The notes: generated from the sequence alone by a model not told the origin. DNA of 50,075 nucleotides from Actinomycetospora sp. NBRC 106375 (GCF_030269665.1 NZ_BSTS01000029.1:1-50075); one strand, 5' to 3'. Shown: positions 17,801-25,683, counted from the first letter of the stretch. Numbers and translations: made by a program.

Positions 17801-18256
17801 ACCGCGACCATGGCCGCCGACGACGTGCGCGCCCGCCTCGGCTGGTGCGGCCCCGCGGCGCACCTGTTCGACAGCACCCTGCGGGAGAACCTCCGCCTGG
17901 CCCGGCCCAACGCGACCGACGACGACCTCCTCGACGCGGTCCGGCACGCTCGGCTCGGCGACTGGTTCGCGTCGCTTCCCGACGGCCTGGACACCACCCT
18001 CGGCGACCACGGCGGCCCGGTGTCCGGCGGGGAGCGTCAGCGCCTCGCCGTGGCCCGCGTGCTGCTCGCCGACCGCCCGGTGCTCACCCTCGACGAGCCC
18101 ACCGCCCACCTGGACGCCACCACGGCGACGGGGTTGGCGTCCGAGATCGCCGAGATCACTCGCGGACGTACCGCGATCGTCGTGTCCCACCGACCGGCCG
18201 AGTTCCCGGACCTGCCGGTGGTGACGATCGCCGGGAAACGGACCGTCGGCGCCTGA
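14867..18256 (+). CDS. cydDC: Fused CydDC ABC exporter (cytochrome bd assembly)
   Basis: The product has 1129 residues: two ABC half-transporters fused in one chain. The CydD half (about 1-550) has six membrane helices, Walker A GPSGAGKST near 372, signature STGQQRRVALARAL and Walker B LMLLDEPTEG. A Pro/Ala-rich linker precedes the CydC half (about 580-1129), with Walker A GPSGAGKST near 950, signature VSGGERQRLAVARVLL and Walker B VLTLDEPTAHLDA. In other bacteria CydD and CydC are separate; fusion is common in actinobacteria. The complex exports thiols or heme-related compounds needed to mature cytochrome bd. Start GTG 14867 overlaps the cydB stop. Confidence 0.95.
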   Translation: MKPLDPRLLRHVRPARTFVVLTAAAGVATAALVVAQADLLSRVVARAFLDRAPLTALTVLLFGLAAVVAGRALLGWATETAAVRASARVIRQLRADLVDHVLRLGPRDPRLPSTGELGTLATRGVDGLDGYLRRYLPTLLLATTVPLLVGVRLLTADWIAAVIVAVTVPLIPLFMVLVGLRTRDDTERRWRALAVLGHHFLDLVSGLDVLVAFGRAGRQSGRLRALAEEYRRTTLRTLRVAFLSALVLEVLASLSVALVAVSVGLRLAEGRLDLTTGLLVIMLAPEIYLPLRAVGARFHDSAEGLAAADDVFAVLEMPPAATATDARRPAPDPSRVPVRLEHVGVDGRGGPVLDDLDLTVGPGEVLGLRGPSGAGKSTLLDLVTGLRRPDRGRVTVGGVALDDLDLEAWRARIAWVPQGPVLVVGTVADNIRLGAPAASDAAVEQAAQMAQVDLDTDTPVGERGAGLSTGQQRRVALARALVTVRPLMLLDEPTEGVDADTESALLSALPGALAGRSAIVVSHRADVLATADRIVDLPARAAPATESVLGPARAASTSTVIAASATEPAPAVSDAPSRNRGALRWLAAVARPHGGRLALAVLLGAGALGSAVALTATSAWLISAAALQAPLLTLMVAIVAVRAFGLSKGVLRYLERLVSHDAALRLGADLRVRVWQALVRRGPATTARQRRGDLLARLTGDVDAQQDVLVRGLVPAGSALLVATGLVGLFAWLLPEAALALALGLVLAGVVAPVLGVLAGRRAARSTAAARAAVAGGTLELLDGAADLLVLGAAARMRRRLAAADDDLARRLVAQAGGAGVGAGLGVVGIGAAMLGATVVGVLALADGRLAPTALAVLALAPLAAAELVAGLPDAAARLAEAVPAARRLADLEAAPAPVTDPAHPAPVPTEPGVAAESVAVRWPDTTVEAVRDVSFALPPGERFVLAGPSGAGKSTVLAAVARTLPVARGEITLDGHDTATMAADDVRARLGWCGPAAHLFDSTLRENLRLARPNATDDDLLDAVRHARLGDWFASLPDGLDTTLGDHGGPVSGGERQRLAVARVLLADRPVLTLDEPTAHLDATTATGLASEIAEITRGRTAIVVSHRPAEFPDLPVVTIAGKRTVGA

Positions 18257-18410
18257 CGTCCGCCGACCTACGAACACTCGACGCGCATGACGAGCGAACC
18301 GCCCGCCGTGGGCCGAGGGTCTGCGGGTCGATTACGGTGCGCCGTCGCCAGCACCACCTACAGCTCCGTGCCCACCCCTCCGATGGAGATCCCTCGGCCC
18401 GTGAAGTGCG

Positions 18411-18452
18411 TCGGGACGACAGGATTTGAACCTGCGACCCCTTGACCCCCAG
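18411..18452 (-). tRNA. 3' fragment of tRNA-Pro(GGG), attachment-site remnant
   Basis: The minus strand reads as nucleotides 32-73 of a tRNA. It has a 7-nt anticodon loop CTGGGGG (anticodon GGG), the 3' anticodon-stem strand TCAAG, a 5-nt variable loop, the T arm GCAGG-TTCAAAT-CCTGT, the acceptor strand CGTCCCG and discriminator A. The lengths add up exactly to 42. Upstream sequence (above 18452) does not supply the D arm or 5' acceptor strand, so the gene is not functional. This is the product expected when an element integrates into the 3' half of a tRNA gene. The chromosome side is toward cydDC and the element extends to the right. Confidence 0.85.
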
Positions 18453-18548
18453 GACGGCGAGGATGCAGTTTTGGCTGCTCAGGCCGTGTGTAGGGGTGGA
18501 CCCACGGCATCAACTGTGCAGGTGTCGCGTCCTCATGCGCAGGTCGTG

Positions 18549-18569
18549 TGGTCCCAAGCTGGTCCCAAG
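18549..18569. repeat. Tandem 10-bp repeat near the attachment site
   Basis: TGGTCCCAAG occurs at 18549-18558 and 18560-18569, separated by one base, about 100 bp inside the tRNA fragment. Short direct repeats here often serve as arm-type integrase sites; no integrase gene is visible nearby. Confidence 0.45.
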
Positions 18570-18692
18570 AAAGTCTGGCCGCCCGACCAGCGGCGGACGC
18601 ATGCACTCTCCTCCACGCGAATAATGAGGCTTGTCGGGTTGTGAGCCGCGACCGTTGCCGCATCGTCTGCTGCACACCGTGCGCTCCACACC

Positions 18693-18911
18693 TCAGTCAC
18701 CTGAAGGCGCGTGCTGTCTCCGGCTTGAGAGTGCTCCCCCGACGTCCCGGAACCAGAGCAGTCGTGGCCTTACTCCAATCTCTGCCAAAATGTCCTTAAG
18801 CAACGGCCAGCCAATAGCTGCAAAGATTGCGAAAGAAACTACGAAGTTGAACACCTGTGGAAGTGTGTAGATCAGTCCGACATACGGCAGGAGTGGACTC
18901 CTGTATCCCTG
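18693..18911 (-). pseudogene. C-terminal fragment of an unrecognised membrane protein
   Basis: The minus strand, ending at 18693, encodes about 72 residues including the strongly hydrophobic PLLPYVGLIYTLPQVFNF and VVSFAIFAAIGWPLLKDI, followed by a basic tail. The DNA is visibly richer in A and T than its neighbours, so composition and hydrophobic pattern both suggest a real coding remnant of foreign origin. No start fits; the frame merges upstream into the antisense of the SDR fragment, so the 5' part is lost. Function unknown. Confidence 0.45.
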
Positions 18912-19349
18912 CTGGGCCGCGTCAACACGCTGAGCGTCTTCCACTGCCTCAAGCACCAGCTCCCGGCGATGAGCAACGGCGGCTCCGTCGTGAACACCAG
19001 CTCGGCCCTCGGCGAGACGGGCGCGCTCGACCAGGCGGGCTACATCGCGTCCAAGCACGCGATCTGCGGCCTCACCCGCGCCGCGGCCGTCGAGGTCGCC
19101 GACCGCGGGATCCGGGTCAACGCGGTCCTCCCGGGGATCATCCGCACGCCGATGCAGGTCGCGGCGCACGGTCCGGTCGACTCCGCCGCCGCGCAGGAGC
19201 GCGTGCGACGACTGCACCTGCTCGGCAGGCTCGGGGAGGCCGTCGATGTCGGCCGGATGGTGCGTTGGCTGCTCTCGGACGAGGCGTCGTTCGTCACCGG
19301 CGCACTGCTGCCGGTCGAGGGCGGAGCGCTCGCGGGACGGCGATTGTGA
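18909..19349 (+). pseudogene. Short-chain dehydrogenase/reductase, 5'-truncated
   Basis: The frame begins without a start near 18909 (GRVNTLSVFHCLKHQLPAM) and continues through GSVVNTSSALGE, the catalytic YIASK (Tyr-x3-Lys), RVNAVLPGIIRTPM and VTGALLPVEGG to the stop at 19347-19349. About 100 N-terminal residues, including the TGxxxGIG nucleotide-binding motif, are missing. The junction with lower-GC DNA lies at about 18905, so the truncation was probably made by insertion of that fragment or by a deletion at the island edge. ATG 18969 could give a short product without a cofactor site. The hydrolase start overlaps its stop, so the two were one operon. Confidence 0.8.
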
Positions 19350-20218
19350 CGCCGCCCGTCGCGCTACGCCGACACGTCCGCACCTCGGTGGGCGGGACCA
19401 TCACGGCGCTGGTGGGTGGGGACGGACCACCCCTGCTTCTTCTCCACGGGTGGCCGCAGACCTCGAGGGCCTGGCGGGCGGTGGCGCCGACGTTCGCGTC
19501 GTCCGGCTACACGGTCATCGTCCCCGACCTGCCCGGTACGGGTGACTCCGCCGCACTGCCGGACGGGCACGACGACAAGGAGGCGGTCGTCGACGCGCTG
19601 CGGCCCGTGGTCGGGGAGCTCGTCGGCAACGAGCCGCTACGCGTGGTCGGGCACGACATCGGCGGGATGGTGGCTCTGGCCTGGGCGAGATCCCACCCCG
19701 ACGACGTGGTCCGGCTCGCCGTGGTCGAGACCGGTCTGCCCGGGCTCGGCCTGGAGGAGGCCATGGATGTGGCCCGCGGGGGCCGGTGGCACCACGGGTT
19801 CTTCATGACCCCTCAGGTGCCGGCCATGCTCGTCGCGGGCCACGAGGAGGAGTTCTTCACCTGGTGGTTCGGTCGTCTCGCCGCCCGCCAGGACGCCTTT
19901 CCCCCGACGGAGATCGCGGCGACCACCGCCCCCTACCGGGGGCGGGCCGCGCTCGACCGCAGTTTCGCCCACTACCGGACGCTGCTGCGAGACGGCCGCG
20001 TCACCGCGGCGTGGCTCGAGGACGGCGGCCGGCTCACGATGCCCGTCGCCGGTGTCGGTGGAGAGCTGTCTCTGCGGGATCACGTGGGCCGGGCCCTGGC
20101 GCGCGCCGCGTCCGACGTGCGCACCATGGTGGTCGCCGACTCCGGTCACTTTCCCGCCGAGGAGCAACCCGCCGCCTTCCTCGATCATCTCCGGCCCTTC
20201 CTGGCGGACGACCCGTGA
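19346..20218 (+). CDS. Alpha/beta hydrolase, epoxide hydrolase-like
   Basis: The product has 290 residues, start GTG 19346 (GTGA overlap with the SDR remnant). HGWPQTSRAW (34-43) is the oxyanion HGWP motif. VGHDIGGMVAL puts an aspartate, D104, at the nucleophile position, as in epoxide hydrolases and haloalkane dehalogenases. The general-base His is in DSGHFPAEEQP near 268. The Asp nucleophile makes ester hydrolysis unlikely. Coupling to an SDR suggests opening of an epoxide followed by oxidation of the diol, but the partner is now broken. The specific substrate is unknown. Confidence 0.85.
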   Translation: MTPPVALRRHVRTSVGGTITALVGGDGPPLLLLHGWPQTSRAWRAVAPTFASSGYTVIVPDLPGTGDSAALPDGHDDKEAVVDALRPVVGELVGNEPLRVVGHDIGGMVALAWARSHPDDVVRLAVVETGLPGLGLEEAMDVARGGRWHHGFFMTPQVPAMLVAGHEEEFFTWWFGRLAARQDAFPPTEIAATTAPYRGRAALDRSFAHYRTLLRDGRVTAAWLEDGGRLTMPVAGVGGELSLRDHVGRALARAASDVRTMVVADSGHFPAEEQPAAFLDHLRPFLADDP

Positions 20219-20277
20219 CGTCGACATCCCGGCGCATCGCAGCGGCGGTGGGGCGCGGCGGGCCGAGACGGCCGTCG

Positions 20278-21276
20278 TCATCCCCCGACGAGGTGTGCGA
20301 TGCGCAGTGCGGGTCGGTCACCTGCTCGCAGAGCACCGTTGGTGATGAAGGCCATCTCCCCCCGGACCACCACGGCCGTCGTGCCCTGCAGGCCGTCACG
20401 ACCGTCCAGCAGAGTTCGGCGGCTGCCGTGGGCCCCGATCCTGACGAGCTCGCTCGTGTCGTTGATCGCCGCGAGGATCTCGTCGCCGCGGCCGGTGAAG
20501 TCGAAGTCGTCCACGCCGGGGAGACCCGCGGCACGGACGACGCCCGCCTCGGACGCACCCGTCTGTGTCAACGGAATGCGCACGATCGTGCCCGCGTCGT
20601 AGTTGCTCACCCATGCTGCTCCGGCGTGCAGCTTCAGTCCGTTCGCCCCGAAGAACCGCGACGGAGCCAGGGCCGGGTCGGCGCTCCACACCGACGCTCG
20701 ACCGCCGACCCGCGGGGCCTCCCACACCCGCCCGCCGGTCGAGTCGGTCACGAGGAAACGGTCCCCGGGCCCGTCGATGAGGAGCGCGTTCGGGAAGGTG
20801 TCGGCCGGCATGGGGACGATCAGTTCGGGCTCGGTGGAGCCGGGCACGAGTCGCCAGATTCCCGTCAGGCCGCCCTGCCCCGCCGCGTAGAGGAAGAACA
20901 CCGTGCCGTCCGCGTCGCGCGCCACCCCGGTCACCTGAGCGGTCTCCACCACCGGTGTGGTGCGGCTTGCGGGCGCGGGCATGGCGACGAGGACCTCGAT
21001 GCCGCCGTCCGCCCCGACACGGACGACCTGGCGGGCCCGCACCATCCCCACGATCGCCCCGCCGTCGGCGTCGGGCGCGACGCTCTCAGCGTTCTGCCCG
21101 GCGGACCGATCGAAGCTTGCGAGCACCCGCACATTGGCCAGCCCCGTGAGTTCGGACGAAGGCGGTGTCAGCGGCGGCGGTCCGGGCACGCACGCGACCG
21201 CGCCGAGCGTGGCCGCCACCACCACCGCTGCACCCAGCACTGACGACCAGCTCCGCCCGACGGAGGACGCACGCAT
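20278..21276 (-). CDS. Secreted or lipid-anchored beta-propeller-like protein (SMP-30/NHL-like)
   Basis: The product has 332 residues. An N-terminal signal (SVLGAAVVVAATLGAVAC) ends in a lipobox-like GAVAC with C29. The rest shows repeated strand units of propeller type, for example GVARDADGTVFFLYAAG, PNALLIDGPGDRFLVTDSTG, GANGLKLHAGAAWVSNYDAG and DDFDFTGRGDEILAAIND. The layout is like SMP-30/gluconolactonase or NHL proteins, but I cannot assign metal ligands with certainty, so enzymatic activity is open. ATG 21276 is preferred; GTG 21282 is an alternative. It ends beside the hydrolase, which is convergent. Confidence 0.65.
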   Translation of the reverse strand: MRASSVGRSWSSVLGAAVVVAATLGAVACVPGPPPLTPPSSELTGLANVRVLASFDRSAGQNAESVAPDADGGAIVGMVRARQVVRVGADGGIEVLVAMPAPASRTTPVVETAQVTGVARDADGTVFFLYAAGQGGLTGIWRLVPGSTEPELIVPMPADTFPNALLIDGPGDRFLVTDSTGGRVWEAPRVGGRASVWSADPALAPSRFFGANGLKLHAGAAWVSNYDAGTIVRIPLTQTGASEAGVVRAAGLPGVDDFDFTGRGDEILAAINDTSELVRIGAHGSRRTLLDGRDGLQGTTAVVVRGEMAFITNGALRAGDRPALRIAHLVGG

Positions 21277-21278
21277 CG

Positions 21279-22133
21279 TCACCGACCCCTCTCCGTCTCG
21301 TGGGCGAACCGTTCCCGACCGAGCGTCGCGAGCAGCTCGAGCTGGCCCACTGCCTTGCTGCCCGGGGCGGGTGAGTACACGATCAGCCGCTGGCCCGCGG
21401 TGGTCGCCAGGACGTCGAAGTCCAGTTCGAGGAGCCCGACCGCCGGATGGCGGATGCGCTTGCGCTCGCTCCGCCGGACGGCGACATCGTGCTCGGTCCA
21501 GAACTGCTCGAACTCCGAGCTCGCGGAGCGCAGCGCTGCGACCAGCCCCGTGGCGAAGCGATCCCCCGGTCGCGCCGCGACCGTGGCGCGGAGGTCCTCC
21601 ACCTGGGCGCGGCCCTCCTTCTCGTGGTCACCGACCGGCTGCCGAGCGCGAAAGGCCGGCTCGGTGAACCAGCGGTAGGTGCAGCTGCGGGCATAGCCGC
21701 GCCGTGCGGCCTGCTCTCCCAGGAGAGCGTCGGCCAAGGAGTTCTGCGCGAGGACCACGTTGAGGTCCGAGGCGATCACCGCGGGCAGCGTCCCGAGATC
21801 GTCGAGCAGACGCAGGAGCGCCCGACCGACATGCTCGTCGCGCCCGACGCCGGTCGGAACCGGGAGCCCGGAGAGCCGGAACAGGTGGTCGCGCTCGTCG
21901 TAGCTGAGTCTGAGGGCACGAGCGAGGGCAGCAGCCATCGCGGCCGACGGGACCGCGCCCCGACCCTGCTCGAGCCGGGCGAGGTAGTCCGGCGACATCA
22001 CGGCCAGCTGCGCGACCTCGAACCGCCGAAGCCCCGGCGTCCTCCGTCGGGATCCCTGCGGCATCCCGACGTCCGAGGGCTGCAGCAGGGCCCGTCGACG
22101 ACGCAGGAAGTCCCCGAGCACGGCGCGATCCAT
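21279..22133 (-). CDS. XRE-family regulator with MmyB-like ligand domain
   Basis: The product has 284 residues. Residues about 5-75 form an HTH of the actinobacterial type (LGDFLRRRRALLQPSDVG, RRTPGLRRFEVAQLAVMSPD, YLARLEQGRGAVPS). Residues 100-270 match the MmyB-like ligand-binding region (AVIASDLNVVLAQN, YRWFTEPAFR, HPAVGLLELDFDVL, LIVYSPAPGS). In this family the gene is usually divergent from, and regulates, a short-chain dehydrogenase or similar enzyme. The stop of this gene overlaps the alternative start of the propeller-like gene, so they form one operon. ATG 22133 follows GGAGG closely; ATG 22151 is an alternative. Confidence 0.85.
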   Translation of the reverse strand: MDRAVLGDFLRRRRALLQPSDVGMPQGSRRRTPGLRRFEVAQLAVMSPDYLARLEQGRGAVPSAAMAAALARALRLSYDERDHLFRLSGLPVPTGVGRDEHVGRALLRLLDDLGTLPAVIASDLNVVLAQNSLADALLGEQAARRGYARSCTYRWFTEPAFRARQPVGDHEKEGRAQVEDLRATVAARPGDRFATGLVAALRSASSEFEQFWTEHDVAVRRSERKRIRHPAVGLLELDFDVLATTAGQRLIVYSPAPGSKAVGQLELLATLGRERFAHETERGR

Positions 22134-22151
22134 GGCCTCCAGCGTGATCAT

Positions 22152-22876
22152 TCCCGAGCCGGACAACCAGGACCTGTCTGGTCCACGCTCGCCGTCGGTC
22201 GGCGAGGCGTACCGCGAACCCGTCGCGGACCTGGCGAGCAGAGAAGCGCTGGTACGTCGAACGGCGTCGCGCAACGAAAGCTTGACAAAGCCGGAACAAA
22301 TCCGGAGTCTGATGCTCTCAAACGGAACGCGTGCCACGTCACAGCACGCGATCGGTGACGAACGATCAAGCAAGGACTCACCGCCCGCACGGCACAGAGC
22401 GTCCCCGATCGAGCCCGCTCCACGGCTCGACACACACGGGACCTCTCCCTGACACGTCAGCGGACGCGCGCCCGACAGCGAGCGCTGCCCCGTGAACGAG
22501 ATCAAGGGAGATCGCCAGTGCCGAATATCGACGACGCCGGAATGTCCTGGGGCTTCCGAACCATCGGTCGCGCGCGCACCCGCGACAGGTCCCGTGCTGG
22601 TGTCCTTCCCGCCGACATCGGCGACCGCGGTTGTTCATCCCGAGCCTCGTGCCCGCCTGCAACCGCGTGAGCCGCCGTCGCGCGGGCCTCGCGCGCGAGA
22701 CGTGGCAGATGGCCTCACGATCGCCGTGACGGCATGCCCGCGGCCGGAACGACGAGACCCTCCTCCCCTGTTCCGCGCAGCCCGCCACCACCTTGTTCTC
22801 ACCAACGTCACCACCCCTTTCGCCGCCGATTCGCGTGCACCGGGGTGTCATGCCGTACCCAACGAGGAGAATGGCC
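22152..22876. other. Gene-free region before the lactonase operon, with a candidate promoter
   Basis: No frame here has a recognisable domain. At 22282-22287 there is TTGACA, and just downstream the imperfect-free inverted repeat CCGGA-ACAAA-TCCGG at 22291-22305, which would sit in the spacer or -10 area. This could be a regulated promoter for the plus-strand operon, although it is about 570 bp from the first gene. GAGGAG at 22864-22869 is the ribosome site for ATG 22877. Confidence 0.35.
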
Positions 22877-23695
22877 ATGACTCATGGCGACAAGATCAAG
22901 CTGAGCATCCTGCCGACCGGCACGATGCACGGCGATCTGACGTGGCTGCTCATCGACCCGAATCGTATGGCGTCACGATCCCAGCCGATCCGCACGAGGG
23001 ACTGGGTCGAGATTCCTACTCATGTCGTGTACATCGAGCATCCCGCGGGGCAGAAATTGATGTGGGATGCCGGCGTCCCGCGGGACTGGGCGACACGATG
23101 GGCGCCGACCGGCTTCGACGAGGTGTTCCCTGTCGACGCAACCACCGACGAGATGTGGCTCGATTCTCGTCTTCGCCAGCTCGGCCTAGAGCCTGGAGAA
23201 ATCAACTACCTCCTGCTCTCACATCTGCATCTCGACCACGCGGGAAACGCAAGACTGTGGCAGGGCGCCGGCACGAAGATCATTCTCGACGAGGCCGAGA
23301 AGGCAGGCGCCCTCTCCTTCGACGGGCACAGCATGGGCGGCTACCTCCGATCCGACTACGACAACCTGGCATTGGACACCGTCAACGAGGACACGGAGAT
23401 CCTTCCCGGGATCACGCTCCTGCAAGTACCCGGCCACACCTGGGGCACCCTGGCACTTCAGGTCGATCTCGCAGACTCGGGCACCATGATCTTCGCTTCC
23501 GATTCACTGTATCTGAAGGAATCCTACGGTCCCCCCGCGATCGCTGCTGGGATCGTCTACGACAGCATCGCGTGGTTCCGCTCCGTCGAGAAGATCCGTG
23601 CGATCCAAGAGAAGACGAACGCCACGATTGTCTTCGGGCATTCGGCTGACCAACTGCATCAGCTGCGGCTCGGCCCTCACGAGTACTACACATAG
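22877..23695 (+). CDS. Metallo-beta-lactamase-fold hydrolase, N-acyl-homoserine lactonase family
   Basis: The product has 272 residues. SHLHLDHAGN supplies H116, H118, D120 and H121; H187 (VPGHTWG), D209 (FASDS) and H255 (VFGHS) complete a dinuclear zinc site. The order and spacing match AiiA/AttM-type lactonases, which hydrolyse acyl-homoserine lactones or gamma-butyrolactone. In the attKLM/blcABC system the lactonase is followed by an alcohol and an aldehyde dehydrogenase; both are present in this block (25680 and 35449), so a catabolic lactone is more likely here than signal quenching. ATG 22877 has GAGGAG 7 nt upstream; ATG 22871 is too close to it. First gene of a four-gene plus-strand operon. 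Confidence 0.87.
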   Translation: MTHGDKIKLSILPTGTMHGDLTWLLIDPNRMASRSQPIRTRDWVEIPTHVVYIEHPAGQKLMWDAGVPRDWATRWAPTGFDEVFPVDATTDEMWLDSRLRQLGLEPGEINYLLLSHLHLDHAGNARLWQGAGTKIILDEAEKAGALSFDGHSMGGYLRSDYDNLALDTVNEDTEILPGITLLQVPGHTWGTLALQVDLADSGTMIFASDSLYLKESYGPPAIAAGIVYDSIAWFRSVEKIRAIQEKTNATIVFGHSADQLHQLRLGPHEYYT

Positions 23696-23740
23696 GCGGC
23701 CGCCCGACGCATGTCAGTACCGGGAAACTTGGAGACGCCC

Positions 23741-24175
23741 GTGCCACTCTACGATTACGCCTGCGTCTGCGGTGAGCGCTTCGAGGTGCTCATGCCCAGC
23801 TGGAGGAGCGCCAATCCTTACTGCCCTACCTGCGGTGAGGTCACGACCCGCCGACCGGCTGCGCCGGCGCTGAAGGGCATGACGTCACCACCTCCCCCGA
23901 TGTCGGCAGCTCCGCATTCGTGGGAGGGGGTGGATCGCGGCAACCGTGAACTCCTCACGCGTTGGCGGCACGCTCTCGATCGACGCCAGGAATTCGAGTC
24001 CGTGCATCCCGAACACGCGGAGCGCCGCGATGCCGTCGCCGCACACGAGGGGATATTCGAAAACAGTCCCCTGACCTACAGGGAGATCGCCACGAGGGCC
24101 GAGACGCATCGTGACACGCGCGAGGCGGTGACAGAGGCGGGGCGTTCGCGGCTGGCGACCCATGACCAGGAATAG
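23741..24175 (+). CDS. FmdB-family zinc-ribbon protein
   Basis: The product has 144 residues. The start GTG 23741 is chosen because GGAG precedes it and VPLYDYACVCGERFEVLM is the normal FmdB opening; ATG/GTG codons upstream add unrelated residues. Cysteines in CVCG and CPTCG form the zinc ribbon (residues 1-42). The remaining 100 residues are polar and charged (many Arg, Glu, His) with no family I recognise, so the protein is longer than the usual 60-110. FmdB-type proteins accompany amidases and small-molecule transport genes and are presumed regulatory. It lies 45 bp after the lactonase gene and before the transporter. Confidence 0.75.
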   Translation: MPLYDYACVCGERFEVLMPSWRSANPYCPTCGEVTTRRPAAPALKGMTSPPPPMSAAPHSWEGVDRGNRELLTRWRHALDRRQEFESVHPEHAERRDAVAAHEGIFENSPLTYREIATRAETHRDTREAVTEAGRSRLATHDQE

Positions 24176-24249
24176 ACGACTCCCGGATGCGAGAAGAAGC
24201 TCGAACCACCCCCGTCGACATCTCTGCCACAGAAAGCCTAGGTACTGAC

Positions 24250-25683
24250 ATGACGTCCGATCCGGATCTGAAGGTCAACCCTCCGGGCGCTCATCGCACG
24301 GAGCAGGACCGTCGACGCGCCCTCTGGGCTGCCATGTTCGGCACTCTCATCGAGTACTACGACTTCTACTTGTATGCCTTGGTCGCCGCCATTGCACTGG
24401 GTCCGCTCTTCTTCCCGCAGGCAGATCCGACCGTCGGCCTCATTGCCTCGTTCGCCACGTTGGCAGTCGGATGGTTCGCGCGTCCGGTGGGCGCACTGAT
24501 CATGTCCCTCGTCGGTGATCGACTCGGGCGCAAGAACGTACTGCTGATCACCGTGCTGCTGATGGGCATCGCGACCTTTCTGATAGGGATTCTTCCGACC
24601 TACTCCAGTATCGGAGTCGCGGCTCCCATCATGCTGGTCTTCTTGCGGACGATCCAGGGCCTCGCAGCCGGTGGTGAATTCGCCGGCGCGCTGCTCATGT
24701 CGGTCGAATACGCACGGCCGAATCGGCGTGGACGGGCGAGCACGGCGACCACGTTCGGACAGTACGGCGGCATCATTCTCGCCAATGTCGTCCTGCTCGC
24801 GGTGTCGCTGCTGCCCGAGGAGCAGTTCATGGACTGGGGCTGGCGTGTTCCCTTCCTCGCCTCCGCCGCTCTTCTCGCCGTCGGGGTGCTGCTCCGGGCG
24901 AGAGTCAAGGAGACGCCGGTCTTCGAGGCCGCCCGAAAGACCAGTGGGCTGTCCGAACGACCCGTCACCGGGATGATCCGAACACAACGACGGCCACTGC
25001 TGCGGCTGGTCGGCGTGATGCTCATCGTAGCGACGGCCACGGCGTTCTACACATCCTACCTGCCGGCCTATGCCATCCAGTCCGACTTCTCCGCATCGGC
25101 GGCTCTCGCGATGAGTCTGGTCGGGACGATCGTCGGGTTCGTGGTCGCGCCGGCCGCTGCCGCGGCGTCCGATCATCTGGGCCGTCGTCGCGTGGCCTCG
25201 ATCGGCGCCGTCCTGAATCCTTTTCTCGTGTGGATCGCCTTCGAGTCCGTCGGGCAAGGCTCTCTCTTCTTCGTCATCGTCGCCGGAGTCCTGGCGGCGC
25301 TCGCCCAGAGCCTGGTCCTGGGCCCGGTGGCGGTATGGGTGAGTGAATTCTTCCCGACCCGCTACCGCTACAGCGGAGCGTCAATCGGATACCAGGTCTC
25401 CTCGGCGATCGGCGCGGGCATCTTCCCTCTGGCCGCCGCGTCCTTGATGGCAGCGGCGGGAGGACCTCCTCATTTCGGCCTGGTGGTCGCGTATGTCGCC
25501 GTCATCGCAGCCGTGAGCCTGGTGGCGATGCACTTCTCCCCCGAGACGTCGCGGGCGACCTTCGCCGACCTCGACGGCGACGAACCACAGGAGTCGGCGG
25601 GTTCCCGAGCACAGGGCGGCCGGTCGGAGGACCCGCCGACGACCGGCCCCACACACGCCACGAGAAGAAAGGTGGACCCATGA
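24250..25683 (+). CDS. MFS transporter, metabolite:H+ symporter (MHS) family
   Basis: The product has 477 residues (498 if ATG 24187 is used), with twelve hydrophobic helices. The MHS hallmark FGTLIEYYDFYLYALVA occurs in helix 1, GDRLGRKNVLLITVLLMG is the loop 2-3 MFS motif, and FLRTIQGLAAGGEFAGALLM is helix 4. Relatives include ShiA, KgtP, ProP and the tricarballylate carrier TcuC, all proton symporters of organic acids or zwitterions. It is probably the uptake system for the acid or lactone degraded by this block. The stop overlaps the alcohol dehydrogenase ATG (ATGA). Confidence 0.9.
   Translation: MTSDPDLKVNPPGAHRTEQDRRRALWAAMFGTLIEYYDFYLYALVAAIALGPLFFPQADPTVGLIASFATLAVGWFARPVGALIMSLVGDRLGRKNVLLITVLLMGIATFLIGILPTYSSIGVAAPIMLVFLRTIQGLAAGGEFAGALLMSVEYARPNRRGRASTATTFGQYGGIILANVVLLAVSLLPEEQFMDWGWRVPFLASAALLAVGVLLRARVKETPVFEAARKTSGLSERPVTGMIRTQRRPLLRLVGVMLIVATATAFYTSYLPAYAIQSDFSASAALAMSLVGTIVGFVVAPAAAAASDHLGRRRVASIGAVLNPFLVWIAFESVGQGSLFFVIVAGVLAALAQSLVLGPVAVWVSEFFPTRYRYSGASIGYQVSSAIGAGIFPLAAASLMAAAGGPPHFGLVVAYVAVIAAVSLVAMHFSPETSRATFADLDGDEPQESAGSRAQGGRSEDPPTTGPTHATRRKVDP

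Noticed and set aside
16475..18277. 600-codon minus-strand open frame
   Set aside because: Antisense of cydDC; Gly/Arg/His-rich, no start context and no family signature.
22378..22878. Minus-strand 166-codon frame upstream of the lactonase
   Set aside because: Cys/Arg-rich, no domain or ribosome site; overlaps the candidate promoter region.
22492..23649. Plus-strand frame overlapping the lactonase gene
   Set aside because: It runs out of frame through a gene with a complete zinc site and shows no protein-like pattern.
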